Below are positions 1 through 9,060 of a stretch of DNA of 64,000 bases, piece after piece (position 1 is the stretch's first letter; the number at the start of each line of letters is the position of its first letter). The position numbers and the translations under genes are program-made. The notes under the pieces were generated by a model that was given only the letters and a program-made list of their open reading frames with translations, searched no databases and was not told where the DNA came from. Source of the DNA: Burkholderiales bacterium (lineage in GTDB: Bacteria > Pseudomonadota > Gammaproteobacteria > Burkholderiales > JAEUOS01). The stretch lies in the NCBI GenBank assembly GCA_016790635.1, contig JAEUOR010000002.1, positions 124,001 to 188,000 on the forward strand, given 5' to 3'.

Positions 1-1
1 G

Positions 2-97
2 CGCATTCCGGTCGGCTACGCACAGGTGCTGGAAAACGAGTCGCGACTGTCGGCAGCCAAGATCGAGGCGGCGGCGCGCGCGTTGCTCGCACAGTAA
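2..97 (+). CDS. C-terminal end of an unidentified protein (partial)
   Basis: An open frame enters from the left edge and stops with TAA at 95-97, leaving 31 residues that end in an Ala-rich helix (KIEAAARALLAQ). It lies 13 nt before the SDR gene on the same strand, so it is probably the preceding gene of the same operon. The fragment has no motif I can assign to a family. It is called coding because of its frame, GC3-rich codons and close spacing to the next gene. Confidence 0.5.
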   Translation, partial: RIPVGYAQVLENESRLSAAKIEAAARALLAQ

Positions 98-110
98 GCA
101 AGGAGAAGTC

Positions 111-860
111 ATGGCCGAGGTACGCAGGAAGGCGATCGTCACCGGTGCCGCCAGCGGCATCGGCGCGGCGACCATGGTCGAACTGGCGCGACGCGGCTTC
201 GATGTCGCCTGCCTGGACATCAACGCCGCGGGCGGGCAGGCGACCGTGCAAGCGGCCACCGCGCACGGTGGCCGACACGCTGCCTTCGCGGTGGACGTGG
301 CCGACGAGCCCGAACTCACGCGCGTTTTCGCCGCGGCCGTGGCGCACCTGGGCGGGCTGGACGCGCTGGCCACCGCCGCCGGGGTCGGCGACATGGTGCC
401 CTTCATGGAACTCGATGCGGCCACCTTCCGGCGCGTCTACGATGTCAACGTGGTCGGCACCTTCCTGTGCCTGCGCGAGGCGGCCAGGGTCATGCCACGC
501 GGTTCCCGCATCTGCACGGTGGCATCCGTCGCGGGCCTGCGGGGCGGCGGGCTCTCGGGCACGGCTGCCTATGCGGCCAGCAAGGGCGGGGTGCTGGCAC
601 TGACCAAGAACGCCGCGCGCGCGCTGGCCGAGCGCGGCATCAGTGTCAACACCATCGCGCCGGGAGCGACCATGACGCCGATGATCGCAGAGCCATGGAA
701 AAACCCCGCGCACCGCGCGCGGGTGGAAGCCATGGCGGTGCAGAACCGCACCGGTGAGCCGCACGAGATCGCGCAGGCCATCGCCTTCCTGCTTTCCGCC
801 GACGCGTCGTTCATCACCGGCTCGACCCTGGTGGCCGACGGCGGCCTGGTGATGTATTGA
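111..860 (+). CDS. SDR family NAD(P)-dependent oxidoreductase
   Basis: This is a 249-residue classical short-chain dehydrogenase/reductase, the normal family length, predicted to be cytoplasmic. The cofactor-binding TGAASGIG motif is at residues 11-18, the catalytic Ser is about S139, and the YxxxK pair is Y154/K158 (YAASK). The C-terminal FITGSTLVADGG segment is typical of the family. The ATG follows an AAGGAGAAG ribosome site. It lies directly upstream of a TRAP transporter, so it probably oxidises the imported hydroxy-acid or a related alcohol. The substrate cannot be read from sequence. Confidence 0.9.
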   Translation: MAEVRRKAIVTGAASGIGAATMVELARRGFDVACLDINAAGGQATVQAATAHGGRHAAFAVDVADEPELTRVFAAAVAHLGGLDALATAAGVGDMVPFMELDAATFRRVYDVNVVGTFLCLREAARVMPRGSRICTVASVAGLRGGGLSGTAAYAASKGGVLALTKNAARALAERGISVNTIAPGATMTPMIAEPWKNPAHRARVEAMAVQNRTGEPHEIAQAIAFLLSADASFITGSTLVADGGLVMY

Positions 861-862
861 GC

Positions 863-1360
863 ATGACCGTGCGCGAAGACACTCCTCCGGCGCCGCCGAC
901 GGATGAGCCTCTCAAGGCCGAGGACTGGGCCGCGGCGCTCATGATGGCGGCGCTTTGCCTGATCACGTTTGCCAACGTTCTGGTGCGTTATTTCACCGAT
1001 GAGTCCTTCGCCTGGACCGAGGAGATCTCGATCTTCCTCATGATGGCCATGGCCATGGCGGCAGGCGCAGCGGCCTACGCGCGCGACCGGCACATCCGCA
1101 TCGAGTACTTCTTCGCCGGCGGCGGCGCTGCACGGCAACGCCGGCTGGCGATTTTTTCGGCCTTGTGCGTGCTGATGTTTTTCGCAGGCCTGGCCGTGCT
1201 TGGCGCGCGCATGACCTGGGACGACTATCGCTTCGCCGAGACGACCTCGGGCATGAGCTGGCCCAAGTGGCCATTCACGATCTGGTTGCCGCTCTTGTCG
1301 CTGCTGATCGTGGCACGTACAGCCGGCTTGCTCAAGCGCTCCTGGAGCGGGCGCGGCTAG
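863..1360 (+). CDS. TRAP transporter small permease (DctQ type)
   Basis: A small integral membrane protein of 165 residues with four predicted transmembrane segments, the usual DctQ layout. The segment around WTEEISIFLMMAMAMAAGA is characteristic of the family. I chose ATG at 863; a TTG at 857 overlapping the stop of the dehydrogenase is also possible. It is translationally close to the SDR gene and is followed after 3 nt by the large permease, so it forms the membrane part of a sodium-driven uptake system for an organic acid with the DctM and DctP proteins downstream. Confidence 0.88.
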   Translation: MTVREDTPPAPPTDEPLKAEDWAAALMMAALCLITFANVLVRYFTDESFAWTEEISIFLMMAMAMAAGAAAYARDRHIRIEYFFAGGGAARQRRLAIFSALCVLMFFAGLAVLGARMTWDDYRFAETTSGMSWPKWPFTIWLPLLSLLIVARTAGLLKRSWSGRG

Positions 1361-1363
1361 TTC

Positions 1364-2662
1364 ATGGTCGCCTGGCTGCTCTTCATCGTCTTCGCGTTGC
1401 TCATGCTGGCGGGCGTGCCCATCGGCGTGGCGCTGGGATTCGGCGGCGCGCTGGCAATCTTCCTGTCCAATCTGGACACGCAGTGGTTCGGCCTCATCGC
1501 CGCCCCGCAGAACTTCTATGCAGGCCTGGCCAAGTACCCGCTCCTGGCGCTGCCGATGTTCGTGCTGGTGGGCAGCATCTTCGATCGTTCCGGCGTCGCG
1601 CAGCGCCTGGTCAATTTCGCGGTGGCGATGGTGGGACGCGGCGCGGGCATGCTGCCCCTGGTCGCCATCGGCGTGGCGATGTTTCTGGGCGGCATCTCCG
1701 GCTCCGGCCCGGCCAACGCCGCGGCGGTGGGCGCGGTCATGATCGGCGCGATGGCGCGCGCAGGCTATCCGCCGGCCTATTCGGCCAGCGTCATAGGCGC
1801 AGCCGCTGCCACCGACATCCTGATCCCGCCGTCGATCGCCTTCATCGTCTACAGCGTCATGGTGCCGGGCGCCTCGGTACCGGCGCTTTTCGCGGCAGGC
1901 ATGCTCCCCGGCGTGCTGGCCGGGTTGGCGCTGATCGTCCCGGCGGTATGGCTGGCGCGACGCCATGGCTTGGGCACGCACGAGGCCGATCTGCCGCGAC
2001 CGCCTTTCTGGAAAAGCCTGCGCGATGCATCCTGGGGATTGTTCGCGCCGGTGCTGATCCTGGGCGGAATGCGCGCAGGCTGGTTCACTCCCACCGAGGC
2101 AGCCGTGGTCGCGGTCGCCTACGGCCTCTTCGTCGGCATGGTCGTCTATCGCACCATTCGCGCGCGCGAACTGCCGCGCATCTTCGCCGAGGCTGCCGAA
2201 CTCTCCGCGGTCATCCTCCTGATCGTCGCCTTGGCCGGCATCTTCGCCTACGCGGTCAACACGCTTTCGATCGCCGACCCGATCACGCGGGCGATCACCC
2301 AGTCGGGCCTGGGCGAATGGGGCGTGCTGGCGCTTTTGATCGCCTTCCTCCTGATTGTCGGCATGTTCCTGGATGGCGTTTCGATATTTCTCATCTTCAT
2401 CCCGCTCCTGATCCCGATCGCCAATGCCTATCGCTGGGATCTGGTCTGGTTTGGTGTCATCCTGACCCTGATGGTCGCCGTCGGCCAGTTCACCCCGCCA
2501 TTGGCGGTCAACCTGATGGTCAGCTGCCGCATTGCCGGGGTGCGCATCGAAGAAACCGTGCGCTGGGTGCTGCCGCTGGTGGTGAGCTTCATGCTCGCAC
2601 TGGTGCTGGTGGTAATCTTTCCGCAACTCGCGCTGTGGCTACCCGGGGTGCTGGGCTATTGA
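1364..2662 (+). CDS. TRAP transporter large permease (DctM type)
   Basis: This 432-residue protein has a run of hydrophobic segments covering nearly its full length, as in DctM permeases (about 11-13 helices). The conserved stretch GGISGSGPANAAAVGAVMIGAM and the later P-S-I-A-F-I segment after ATDILIPPS are family hallmarks. It is the ion-coupled channel of the system and works with the DctQ protein immediately upstream (3-nt gap) and the periplasmic binding protein downstream. Confidence 0.93.
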   Translation: MVAWLLFIVFALLMLAGVPIGVALGFGGALAIFLSNLDTQWFGLIAAPQNFYAGLAKYPLLALPMFVLVGSIFDRSGVAQRLVNFAVAMVGRGAGMLPLVAIGVAMFLGGISGSGPANAAAVGAVMIGAMARAGYPPAYSASVIGAAAATDILIPPSIAFIVYSVMVPGASVPALFAAGMLPGVLAGLALIVPAVWLARRHGLGTHEADLPRPPFWKSLRDASWGLFAPVLILGGMRAGWFTPTEAAVVAVAYGLFVGMVVYRTIRARELPRIFAEAAELSAVILLIVALAGIFAYAVNTLSIADPITRAITQSGLGEWGVLALLIAFLLIVGMFLDGVSIFLIFIPLLIPIANAYRWDLVWFGVILTLMVAVGQFTPPLAVNLMVSCRIAGVRIEETVRWVLPLVVSFMLALVLVVIFPQLALWLPGVLGY

Positions 2663-2728
2663 GGCCGAGCCGGCCTGCCGGATGTGCAGACGCGCCATAG
2701 ATCGTTCATTACCAAGAGGAGAGCTTTC

Positions 2729-3763
2729 ATGAAACGCAGAAACTTCGTTCTGGGCACCGCAGCCGGTGGTGCCGGACTCGCCTTTCCGGCCATTGTCACC
2801 GGGCAATCGCAGTACCGCGCCGAGTACAAGCTCTCGACCGTGGTCGGCACCGCCTTCCCTTGGGGCAAGGGCGCCGAGCACTGGATCAACCTGGTGCGCG
2901 AAAAGACCGCCGGGCGCATCAACATGAAACTCTACCCCGGCGTTTCCCTGGTGCAGGGCGACCAGACGCGCGAGTTTTCGGCCGTGCGCCAGGGCATCAT
3001 CGACATGGCCATCGGCTCGACGATCAACTGGTCGCCGCAGATCAAGGAATTGAATCTTTTCTCGCTGCCTTTCCTGATGCCGGACTTCGCCGCCGTCGAT
3101 GCGCTGACGCAGGGGCCGGTGGGCAAGCGCATGTTCGAACTCATCGACCGTGCCGGCGCGGTTCCGCTGGCCTGGGGCGAGAACGGGTTCCGCGAATTGA
3201 CCAACTCCAAGCGCGAAATCCGCACCCCGGCCGACATGAAAGGCCTCAAGGTGCGCATCGCCGGTTCGGCATTGTTCTCCGAGACCTTCACCGACCTGGG
3301 CGCCAACCCGACGCAAATGAGCTGGGCCGACGCGCAGCCGGCCTTCGCCTCCGGCGCGGTCGACGGCCAGGAGAACCCGATGACGGTGTTCACCGCCGCC
3401 AAGCTGCACACCCTGGGGCACAAGTTCTGCACCGTGTGGGGCTACGTGTGCGACCCGCTCGCCTTTGTCGTCAACCGCGAGGTGTGGAATTCCTGGACCG
3501 CTGCCGATCGCGACATCGTCCGCGCTAGCGCGATCGAGGCCGGCAAGTTCGAAGTCGACCTGGCGCGGAAGGGCCTGACCAAGTCCGACGACAGCGTCTA
3601 CAAGCAGGTCGAAGGTTTCGGTGTCAAGGTGACCCGCCCGGACGCCAAGGAGCGCGATCAGTTCGTCATCGCCACCCGCCGCGTGTACGCGCGCTGGAAG
3701 GCGCAGACCGGCAAGGACCTGGTCGACCTGGCCGAGCAGTCGATCGCCAAGCGCAAGGTCTGA
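2729..3763 (+). CDS. TRAP transporter substrate-binding protein (DctP type)
   Basis: A 344-residue periplasmic solute-binding protein of the DctP family. Translation is placed at ATG 2729 behind an AAGAGGAGA ribosome site; an upstream in-frame extension to 2684 is ignored. The N-terminus KRRNFVLGTAAGGAGLAFP is a signal peptide with a twin-arginine-like RRNF motif, so export may be via Tat. The region NSKREIRTPADMKGLKVRI followed by QMSWADAQPAFASGAVDGQENP is the usual ligand-contacting part. It closes the SDR-DctQ-DctM-DctP operon and is followed by a terminator. Confidence 0.93.
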   Translation: MKRRNFVLGTAAGGAGLAFPAIVTGQSQYRAEYKLSTVVGTAFPWGKGAEHWINLVREKTAGRINMKLYPGVSLVQGDQTREFSAVRQGIIDMAIGSTINWSPQIKELNLFSLPFLMPDFAAVDALTQGPVGKRMFELIDRAGAVPLAWGENGFRELTNSKREIRTPADMKGLKVRIAGSALFSETFTDLGANPTQMSWADAQPAFASGAVDGQENPMTVFTAAKLHTLGHKFCTVWGYVCDPLAFVVNREVWNSWTAADRDIVRASAIEAGKFEVDLARKGLTKSDDSVYKQVEGFGVKVTRPDAKERDQFVIATRRVYARWKAQTGKDLVDLAEQSIAKRKV

Positions 3764-3783
3764 GAGCAGTAATGCGGGACTTG

Positions 3784-3811
3784 AAAGGCCGCTCCTCCGG
3801 GCGGCTTTTTT
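3784..3811 (+). terminator. Rho-independent terminator after the TRAP operon
   Basis: GCCGC at 3788-3792 pairs with GCGGC at 3801-3805 around an 8-nt loop, followed by six T. It lies 20 nt after the DctP stop. Its T-tract runs right up to the start of the next gene. Confidence 0.8.
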
Positions 3812-3812
3812 G

Positions 3813-4634
3813 ATGGCGGACCGCTCGAGTCGCCCGATCCTCGCCGCGGAATCGGTCACGGCGTTGGGCAAAGAGGTGCGTGGCGCGGTCCTCGTGGCCG
3901 GTTCGCATGGCGGCATCATCGCCTGCTATCTGGGCGCCAGCGCCGGCGCGCATGCCTTGATCCTCAATGATGCCGGGTGCGGCCGGGACAATGCCGGAGT
4001 AGCCGGGCTCGAGTGGTTGGAGGCCATTGGCATGGCGGCGGCCACCGTATCGCACGACAGTGCGCGTATCGGCGACGGCCTGGACGCGCTGGCGCGTGGC
4101 GTGATCTCGCACGCCAATCGCCCGGCGCGGGCGGTTGGTGTGGCCCCCGACATGAGGGCGAGCGAGGCAGCGGAACGCCTGCGCCTCGCCGCGACGCCCT
4201 TCGCCAAGCCGACGCCCTATGCCGAAGGACGCTGGCACGTGGCCGACGCAGGCGGTGCGCAGGTCTGGGCGCTGGATTCGGTGGGCAAGCTGGTTCGCGA
4301 GGATGCCGGACGCATCCTCATCATCGGTTCGCATGGTGCGCTCCATGGCGGGCGGCCCGAGACCGCGCTCAATCTGCATGACGCGCCCGTCGCCGCGCGC
4401 GCCGCGGTGTTTCACGATGCAGGCGGCGGCTGCGAACGTGCGGGCATCACTCGCCTGGCTGAACTGGACCGTCGCGGCATCGCGGCCGCCACGGTGGCGC
4501 ATTCCAGCGCGCGCATCGGGGATGGGCGCTCGATGTGGCAGGACGGTGTTCTGTCGCATGTGGGTGAAGTCGCGATGGCGTGCGGCTGGCGCGCGCGCAT
4601 GCGGCTGCGCGACCTGATTTTGACTGCCCTGTAG
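3813..4634 (+). CDS. Unrecognised protein made of two tandem homologous halves
   Basis: This 273-residue protein belongs to no family I can name. It is plainly an internal duplication. SHG at 31-33 recurs at 173-175, DAG at 53-55 recurs at 202-204, AAATVSHDSARIGDG at 75-89 recurs as AAATVAHSSARIGDG at 224-238, and GVISH at 96-100 recurs as GVLSH at 245-249. The conserved Ser/His/Asp/Arg residues suggest an enzyme or binding protein with two related sites. There is no signal peptide or membrane segment. The ATG at 3813 abuts the T-tract of the preceding terminator with no clear ribosome site, so transcription may be read-through from the TRAP operon. Coding status is supported by the repeat itself. 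Confidence 0.75.
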   Translation: MADRSSRPILAAESVTALGKEVRGAVLVAGSHGGIIACYLGASAGAHALILNDAGCGRDNAGVAGLEWLEAIGMAAATVSHDSARIGDGLDALARGVISHANRPARAVGVAPDMRASEAAERLRLAATPFAKPTPYAEGRWHVADAGGAQVWALDSVGKLVREDAGRILIIGSHGALHGGRPETALNLHDAPVAARAAVFHDAGGGCERAGITRLAELDRRGIAAATVAHSSARIGDGRSMWQDGVLSHVGEVAMACGWRARMRLRDLILTAL

Positions 4635-4712
4635 GGGCGCCGCACGCGGCATGCCGTTCGGCGCGAGAATCGGGGTTCCGACAGCGTGCCCTGCGATCCC
4701 CTTGCCCCGCAC

Positions 4713-6794
4713 ATGCCCGCCGCGCCGAACTCCTCGCCTGCCGGCAACCCGCTCTTGAGGAGCGAGTTCGCCGGCGAGCTCGCGCGCACCCTGCGCGCGG
4801 TGCTCGGGACGTTGCTGGTGGTAGTGCCGGCCCTCCTGATGCTGGCCTGGTTCGACACTTCGGCGCGACCCGGGGAAATCGTTGCGGTAGCGGCCATGCT
4901 GCCGTTGCTGATCGGCCTCTACGCAGCCACTCGCGCAGGCAGGCTGGGCGTGGCCATCGGCGGGCTGGTGGTCCTGCTGATCGTCTACGCGATCGCCGGC
5001 ACGGTCACCTATGGCTCGATCCGCGGCGCGGCGACCCTGGGATTCATCGGCGCGGTGGTCATCGGCGGCATTTTCCTGGACGCGCGCGCGTTGGCCGCGG
5101 CCGTCGCGTCCAGCGTGTTGGCGGTATTCGCGCTGATCGCAGCGCAGAACGCCGGCCTGTTGCCGCAGCCGGACTTCTCGCTTTCCGCCATCCATGGCGC
5201 GATCTGGTCGTTGGCGCTGGCGGCGATCGCGCTCACCCTGCACTTCGCCCGGCTTCTGGTGCTGCGCTCATTGGCGCGCGTCGAACGCCAGGCCGCGGAA
5301 CAACGCCGCGCCGAGGCCGAACTCACGGCCAGTGAAAAGCGCCTGGAGGCGATCTTCCGGCGCGGGCCGATGCCTGTGGTGATCACCGACTTCGACCGGC
5401 GTGTCATCGTCGATCTGAATAGCGCCACCGAGCGCTTGCTGGAACTCGGGCGCGACGCCGTGCTCGGCCGCTCGGTGTTCGATTTCGTCGCCGATGCCGC
5501 GGCGGCCGAGCGCGTGCGCACCATACTCAAATCCGGGCCGCCGCTGACGCCCGCACGCCTGACGCTGGCCAGTCCCGGGGGCGGGCGGCGCATCGACGTC
5601 ATGGTCTCGGCTTCGGTCATCAACGACGCCGGGCGCCGTTATGCGGTCATCTCGATGATGGACGTTTCCGGCGAAGAGGCGGCGCGCGCGGCGTTGGCCG
5701 CCAGCGAAAAGCGCTTCTCGACCGCGTTCGACTTGAGTCCCATCGGCATGACCATCACCCGCATGACCGATGGCGTGATCCTCGAGGTCAACCGCGCCGA
5801 TGAGAAGGTGCTGGGCTATACGCGCGCAGAGACCATCGGCCGCAGCACGCTCGAAATCGGCACCTGGCCGAACCCGGACGATCGGGAACAGTTTCTCGAG
5901 CAACTCAAGCGGACCGGTCGCGTCGAAGGGCGCGAGCGCCAGGTCCGCACCAAGGACGGGCGCCTCATCGACGTGCGGGTTTTCGCCACGACCATCGAGA
6001 TCGACGGCGAACCCTGCGTGCTGGCGGCCGGGCTGGACATCACTGCCGAAAAGCGCATGGCCCGCGAGATCCGCGCGCTCAACGAGTCCCTCGAAGCGCG
6101 GGTGCGCGAACGCACCGCCGAACTCGAGGCCGCGGTGGCGGAGATCGAGTCGTTCTCCTACTCGGTCTCGCACGACCTGCGCACGCCGCTGCGTGCCATC
6201 GACGGCTTCACGCAGCTGCTGTCGGAAAGCACGACCGACAGGCTGACCGCCGAAGAACATGCCCTGCTTGCGCGGGTGCGCGCAGCCGCCGGCCGCATGG
6301 CCCACCTGATCGACGACCTCCTCGACCTGGCCAAGGTCGGTCGCTGCGAACTGCGACGTGAGTCGGTCGACCTGAGCGCACTGGCGCATCGGGTGGCCGC
6401 CGACCTGGCCGAGCGCGAGCCCGAGCGCAGCGTCGAATGGGACATTGAGGCCGGCATGGTCGCGCGCTGCGATGCCGGACTAGCGCGCATTCTCCTGGAA
6501 AACCTCATCGGCAATGCCTGGAAGTTCTCGGCGCGCGCGACAGCGCCGCGCATCCGCGTCGGCCGCTACGGCGATGCCTGGGAAGTCGCGGACAATGGCG
6601 CCGGCTTCGACATGCGCTATGCGGAGCGGCTTTTCGAACCATTCGTGCGCCTGCACCGCGAGGAGGAATTTGCCGGTACCGGCATCGGGCTTGCGATCGT
6701 CAAGCGCATCGTCGCCCGACACGGCGGCCATCTGTCGGCCGAAGGCACGCCGGGAGCCGGGGCGGCGTTCCGCTTCACGTTCAACGGCGGCTGA
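4713..6794 (+). CDS. Membrane histidine kinase with two PAS domains
   Basis: The 693-residue protein (a GTG at 4686 would add 9) begins with about six hydrophobic segments (residues 30-185), then two PAS domains (about 205-325 and 335-455, the second ending in a PAC-like VLAAGLDITAEKR) and a short coiled-coil linker. HisKA follows, with phospho-acceptor His487 in SYSVSHDLRTPLRAIDGF. The HATPase domain has N-box Asn about 601, DNGAGFD (about 627) and a GTGIGLAIVKRIV lid. It is a phytochrome-like sensor kinase of unknown signal. No response regulator lies on either side, so the partner is elsewhere. Confidence 0.9.
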   Translation: MPAAPNSSPAGNPLLRSEFAGELARTLRAVLGTLLVVVPALLMLAWFDTSARPGEIVAVAAMLPLLIGLYAATRAGRLGVAIGGLVVLLIVYAIAGTVTYGSIRGAATLGFIGAVVIGGIFLDARALAAAVASSVLAVFALIAAQNAGLLPQPDFSLSAIHGAIWSLALAAIALTLHFARLLVLRSLARVERQAAEQRRAEAELTASEKRLEAIFRRGPMPVVITDFDRRVIVDLNSATERLLELGRDAVLGRSVFDFVADAAAAERVRTILKSGPPLTPARLTLASPGGGRRIDVMVSASVINDAGRRYAVISMMDVSGEEAARAALAASEKRFSTAFDLSPIGMTITRMTDGVILEVNRADEKVLGYTRAETIGRSTLEIGTWPNPDDREQFLEQLKRTGRVEGRERQVRTKDGRLIDVRVFATTIEIDGEPCVLAAGLDITAEKRMAREIRALNESLEARVRERTAELEAAVAEIESFSYSVSHDLRTPLRAIDGFTQLLSESTTDRLTAEEHALLARVRAAAGRMAHLIDDLLDLAKVGRCELRRESVDLSALAHRVAADLAEREPERSVEWDIEAGMVARCDAGLARILLENLIGNAWKFSARATAPRIRVGRYGDAWEVADNGAGFDMRYAERLFEPFVRLHREEEFAGTGIGLAIVKRIVARHGGHLSAEGTPGAGAAFRFTFNGG

Positions 6795-6998
6795 GGCTAG
6801 ACTTCGGGTCGCCCCATCGCCTCCCACTGCCCGGCCCGGCATCGACCTGGACGCTCTACCGTGAATTCTTGATGCCACCCTGTCGGCCAAAGACCTGCCG
6901 ACACGCCGTCTGCGCCGGTTGCGCGGACTTTGAGTCACTGCCTCCCTCGACAATCCTGGCGCATCTTCACGTGCCGCCCCTGCCTTACGCGACTTCCG

Positions 6999-9023
6999 AT
7001 GCTTCCCTACGCACTCACGATCTTTCTTTCCGCGTTTCTGCTGTTCCTGGTCCAGCCCTTGATCGCCAAGCAGATCCTGCCCTGGTTCGGCGGTTCAGCC
7101 TCGGTGTGGACCACCTGCCTGCTCTTTTTCCAGAGCGCGCTCCTGGCAGGCTATGCGTATGCCGACGCGTCGGTGCGCTGGCTCAAGCCGCGCCAGCAGC
7201 TGGGCCTGCACGCGTTCCTGCTGCTGCTGTCGCTTATCACGCTGCCGATCCTGGCTGACGCGGCCTGGAAGCCGGCCGGCGACGAGGATCCGATCCTGCG
7301 CATCCTGGGCCTGCTCGCGGCCACCATCGGACTGCCATACCTGCTGCTGTCGACAACCACGCCGCTGCTGCAGGCCTGGTACTGGCAGCGCTTCAACACC
7401 AGCGTGCCGTATCGCCTGTTCGCGCTGTCGAACCTGGCATCGCTGCTTGCGCTCCTGGGCTATCCGGTGATCGTCGAACCCTTCTTCGGAGTCGCCGCAT
7501 CGGCCAAGCTATGGTCGGCGCTGTACGCGTTCTTCGCGCTGATCTGCATCGCCACTGGCTGGCATTCGGTGCGCAACGCGCGCGCGCGCGAAGTCGAGGC
7601 GGGCGCCGCGCCTGCCGCGGCCCCGGTATCGCCGCCGGGTGCCATGACGCTCGCGACCTGGCTGGTCTTGTCCGCTACCGGTTCGTGCGTGCTCCTGGCG
7701 GTGTCCAATCACATCACCCAGAACATCGCCTCGGTGCCGTTCCTGTGGGTGCTGCCGCTGTCCCTCTACCTCATCACCTTCATCATCTGCTTCGATCATC
7801 CACGCTGGTATTCGCGCGCCGTGTTCATGCCGCTCCTGGCGGCATTGGTTCTGGCGATGGCCTGGCAGATCGACTCGTTGCAACTCAAGTACGTCCTGCC
7901 GCTCTTCGCCGCGGGCCTGTTCGTGGCCTGCATGTTCGCGCACGGTGAACTGGCGCGGCAGAAGCCCGACCCGCGCCACCTGACCCTCTACTACCTGATG
8001 ATGTCGGTCGGCGGCGCGCTCGGCGCGCTGCTGGTGGCGATCGGTGCACCGCTGTTCCTGCGCGGTTACTTCGAGTTGCATGTCGTGCTGGTCGTCCTGG
8101 CGCTGCTGCTGGCGATCGCCGTATGGCGCCTGCCGGGCAACGCGAACGGCCTGCGCTGGGCGTTCCGCATCGCCGCCGTGGCCGTGGTTGCCGGTGTCGT
8201 CCGCCTCGATGCTCTCGCGGTCGTCGAGTACACGCGCGGAGTACGCGAGATGGATCGCAATTTCTACGGCGTGGTGCGCATCCGTGACCAGGACGACCCG
8301 GCACCGTTTCGCAACATGATCCACGGCGGCATCAACCACGGCGGCCAGCACCTGGAGCCCGGCCGCACCATGGAGCCGACCAGCTACTTCTCGCGCTCGT
8401 CGGGTTATGGGAGGCTGCTGGAGAACCTGCCGGGGCCGCGGCGCATCGGCGTCATCGGCCTGGGGGCCGGGGCGCTCCTGACCCACAGCCGCGAGGGTGA
8501 CCTGTGGGTGTTCTACGAAATCGACCCGGTGGTCGTCGACTTCGCGGCGCGCGAATTCACCTTCCAGCAGGAGACCCGCGCCAAGGTCGAGGTGGTGCTG
8601 GGCGACGGCCGCCTGGCGCTGGAGCGGGAGGCGCCGCGGCAGTACGACATGCTGGGCATCGACGCTTTTTCGGGCGACTCGATTCCCATGCACCTGATCA
8701 CGCGCGAGGCGATGGCCGCCTATGTGCGGCACCTCAAGCCCGACGGCGCAATCGTGTTCCAGGCGACCAACCGCTTTGTCGACCTGATGCCGGTGATCCG
8801 CCGCCTGGCCGACGAGTTCGGCATGCATACCGCCTGGGTCAGCGACTCGGCCGAAAGCGGCGACTACTTCGTTTCCTCGACCGACCAGGTCATCGTCACG
8901 CGCAACAAGGCGTTGCTTGAATCGCCCAGCATCAAGTCGGCGTCAGAGCCGGCACCGGCGCGGCCGGCCTACAAGACCTTCACCGACGATTTCTACAACC
9001 TGCTCACCATCCTCAAGCGATGA
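6999..9023 (+). CDS. Membrane-anchored spermidine-synthase-like protein
   Basis: I start this at ATG 6999 (674 residues) because the protein then begins directly in a transmembrane helix (MLPYALTIFLSAFLLFLVQP). The first 430 residues hold about 10-12 transmembrane helices. The C-terminal third is a Rossmann methyltransferase-like domain of the spermidine synthase fold, with GVIGLGAGALL at about 483, an acidic residue after strand 2 (YEIDP), LGDGR and the LGIDAFSGDSIP stretch. Such fused proteins are common in proteobacteria, but their substrate is uncertain and true polyamine synthesis is not shown. It stands alone, convergent with the flavoprotein gene downstream. Confidence 0.85.
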   Translation: MLPYALTIFLSAFLLFLVQPLIAKQILPWFGGSASVWTTCLLFFQSALLAGYAYADASVRWLKPRQQLGLHAFLLLLSLITLPILADAAWKPAGDEDPILRILGLLAATIGLPYLLLSTTTPLLQAWYWQRFNTSVPYRLFALSNLASLLALLGYPVIVEPFFGVAASAKLWSALYAFFALICIATGWHSVRNARAREVEAGAAPAAAPVSPPGAMTLATWLVLSATGSCVLLAVSNHITQNIASVPFLWVLPLSLYLITFIICFDHPRWYSRAVFMPLLAALVLAMAWQIDSLQLKYVLPLFAAGLFVACMFAHGELARQKPDPRHLTLYYLMMSVGGALGALLVAIGAPLFLRGYFELHVVLVVLALLLAIAVWRLPGNANGLRWAFRIAAVAVVAGVVRLDALAVVEYTRGVREMDRNFYGVVRIRDQDDPAPFRNMIHGGINHGGQHLEPGRTMEPTSYFSRSSGYGRLLENLPGPRRIGVIGLGAGALLTHSREGDLWVFYEIDPVVVDFAAREFTFQQETRAKVEVVLGDGRLALEREAPRQYDMLGIDAFSGDSIPMHLITREAMAAYVRHLKPDGAIVFQATNRFVDLMPVIRRLADEFGMHTAWVSDSAESGDYFVSSTDQVIVTRNKALLESPSIKSASEPAPARPAYKTFTDDFYNLLTILKR

Positions 9024-9060
9024 ACGAGGCCTGGTGCTTGCATGCGCGGCGCGCGGGTCA

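Noticed and set aside
569-2626. A 685-codon open frame antisense to the SDR and TRAP permease genes
   Set aside because: It is rich in Arg, Asp, His and Gln with no domain, and exists because high-GC3 sense codons remove stops on the opposite strand.
6999-9023. True spermidine synthase
   Set aside because: The long transmembrane N-terminal region and lack of adjacent polyamine genes argue against assigning this reaction.
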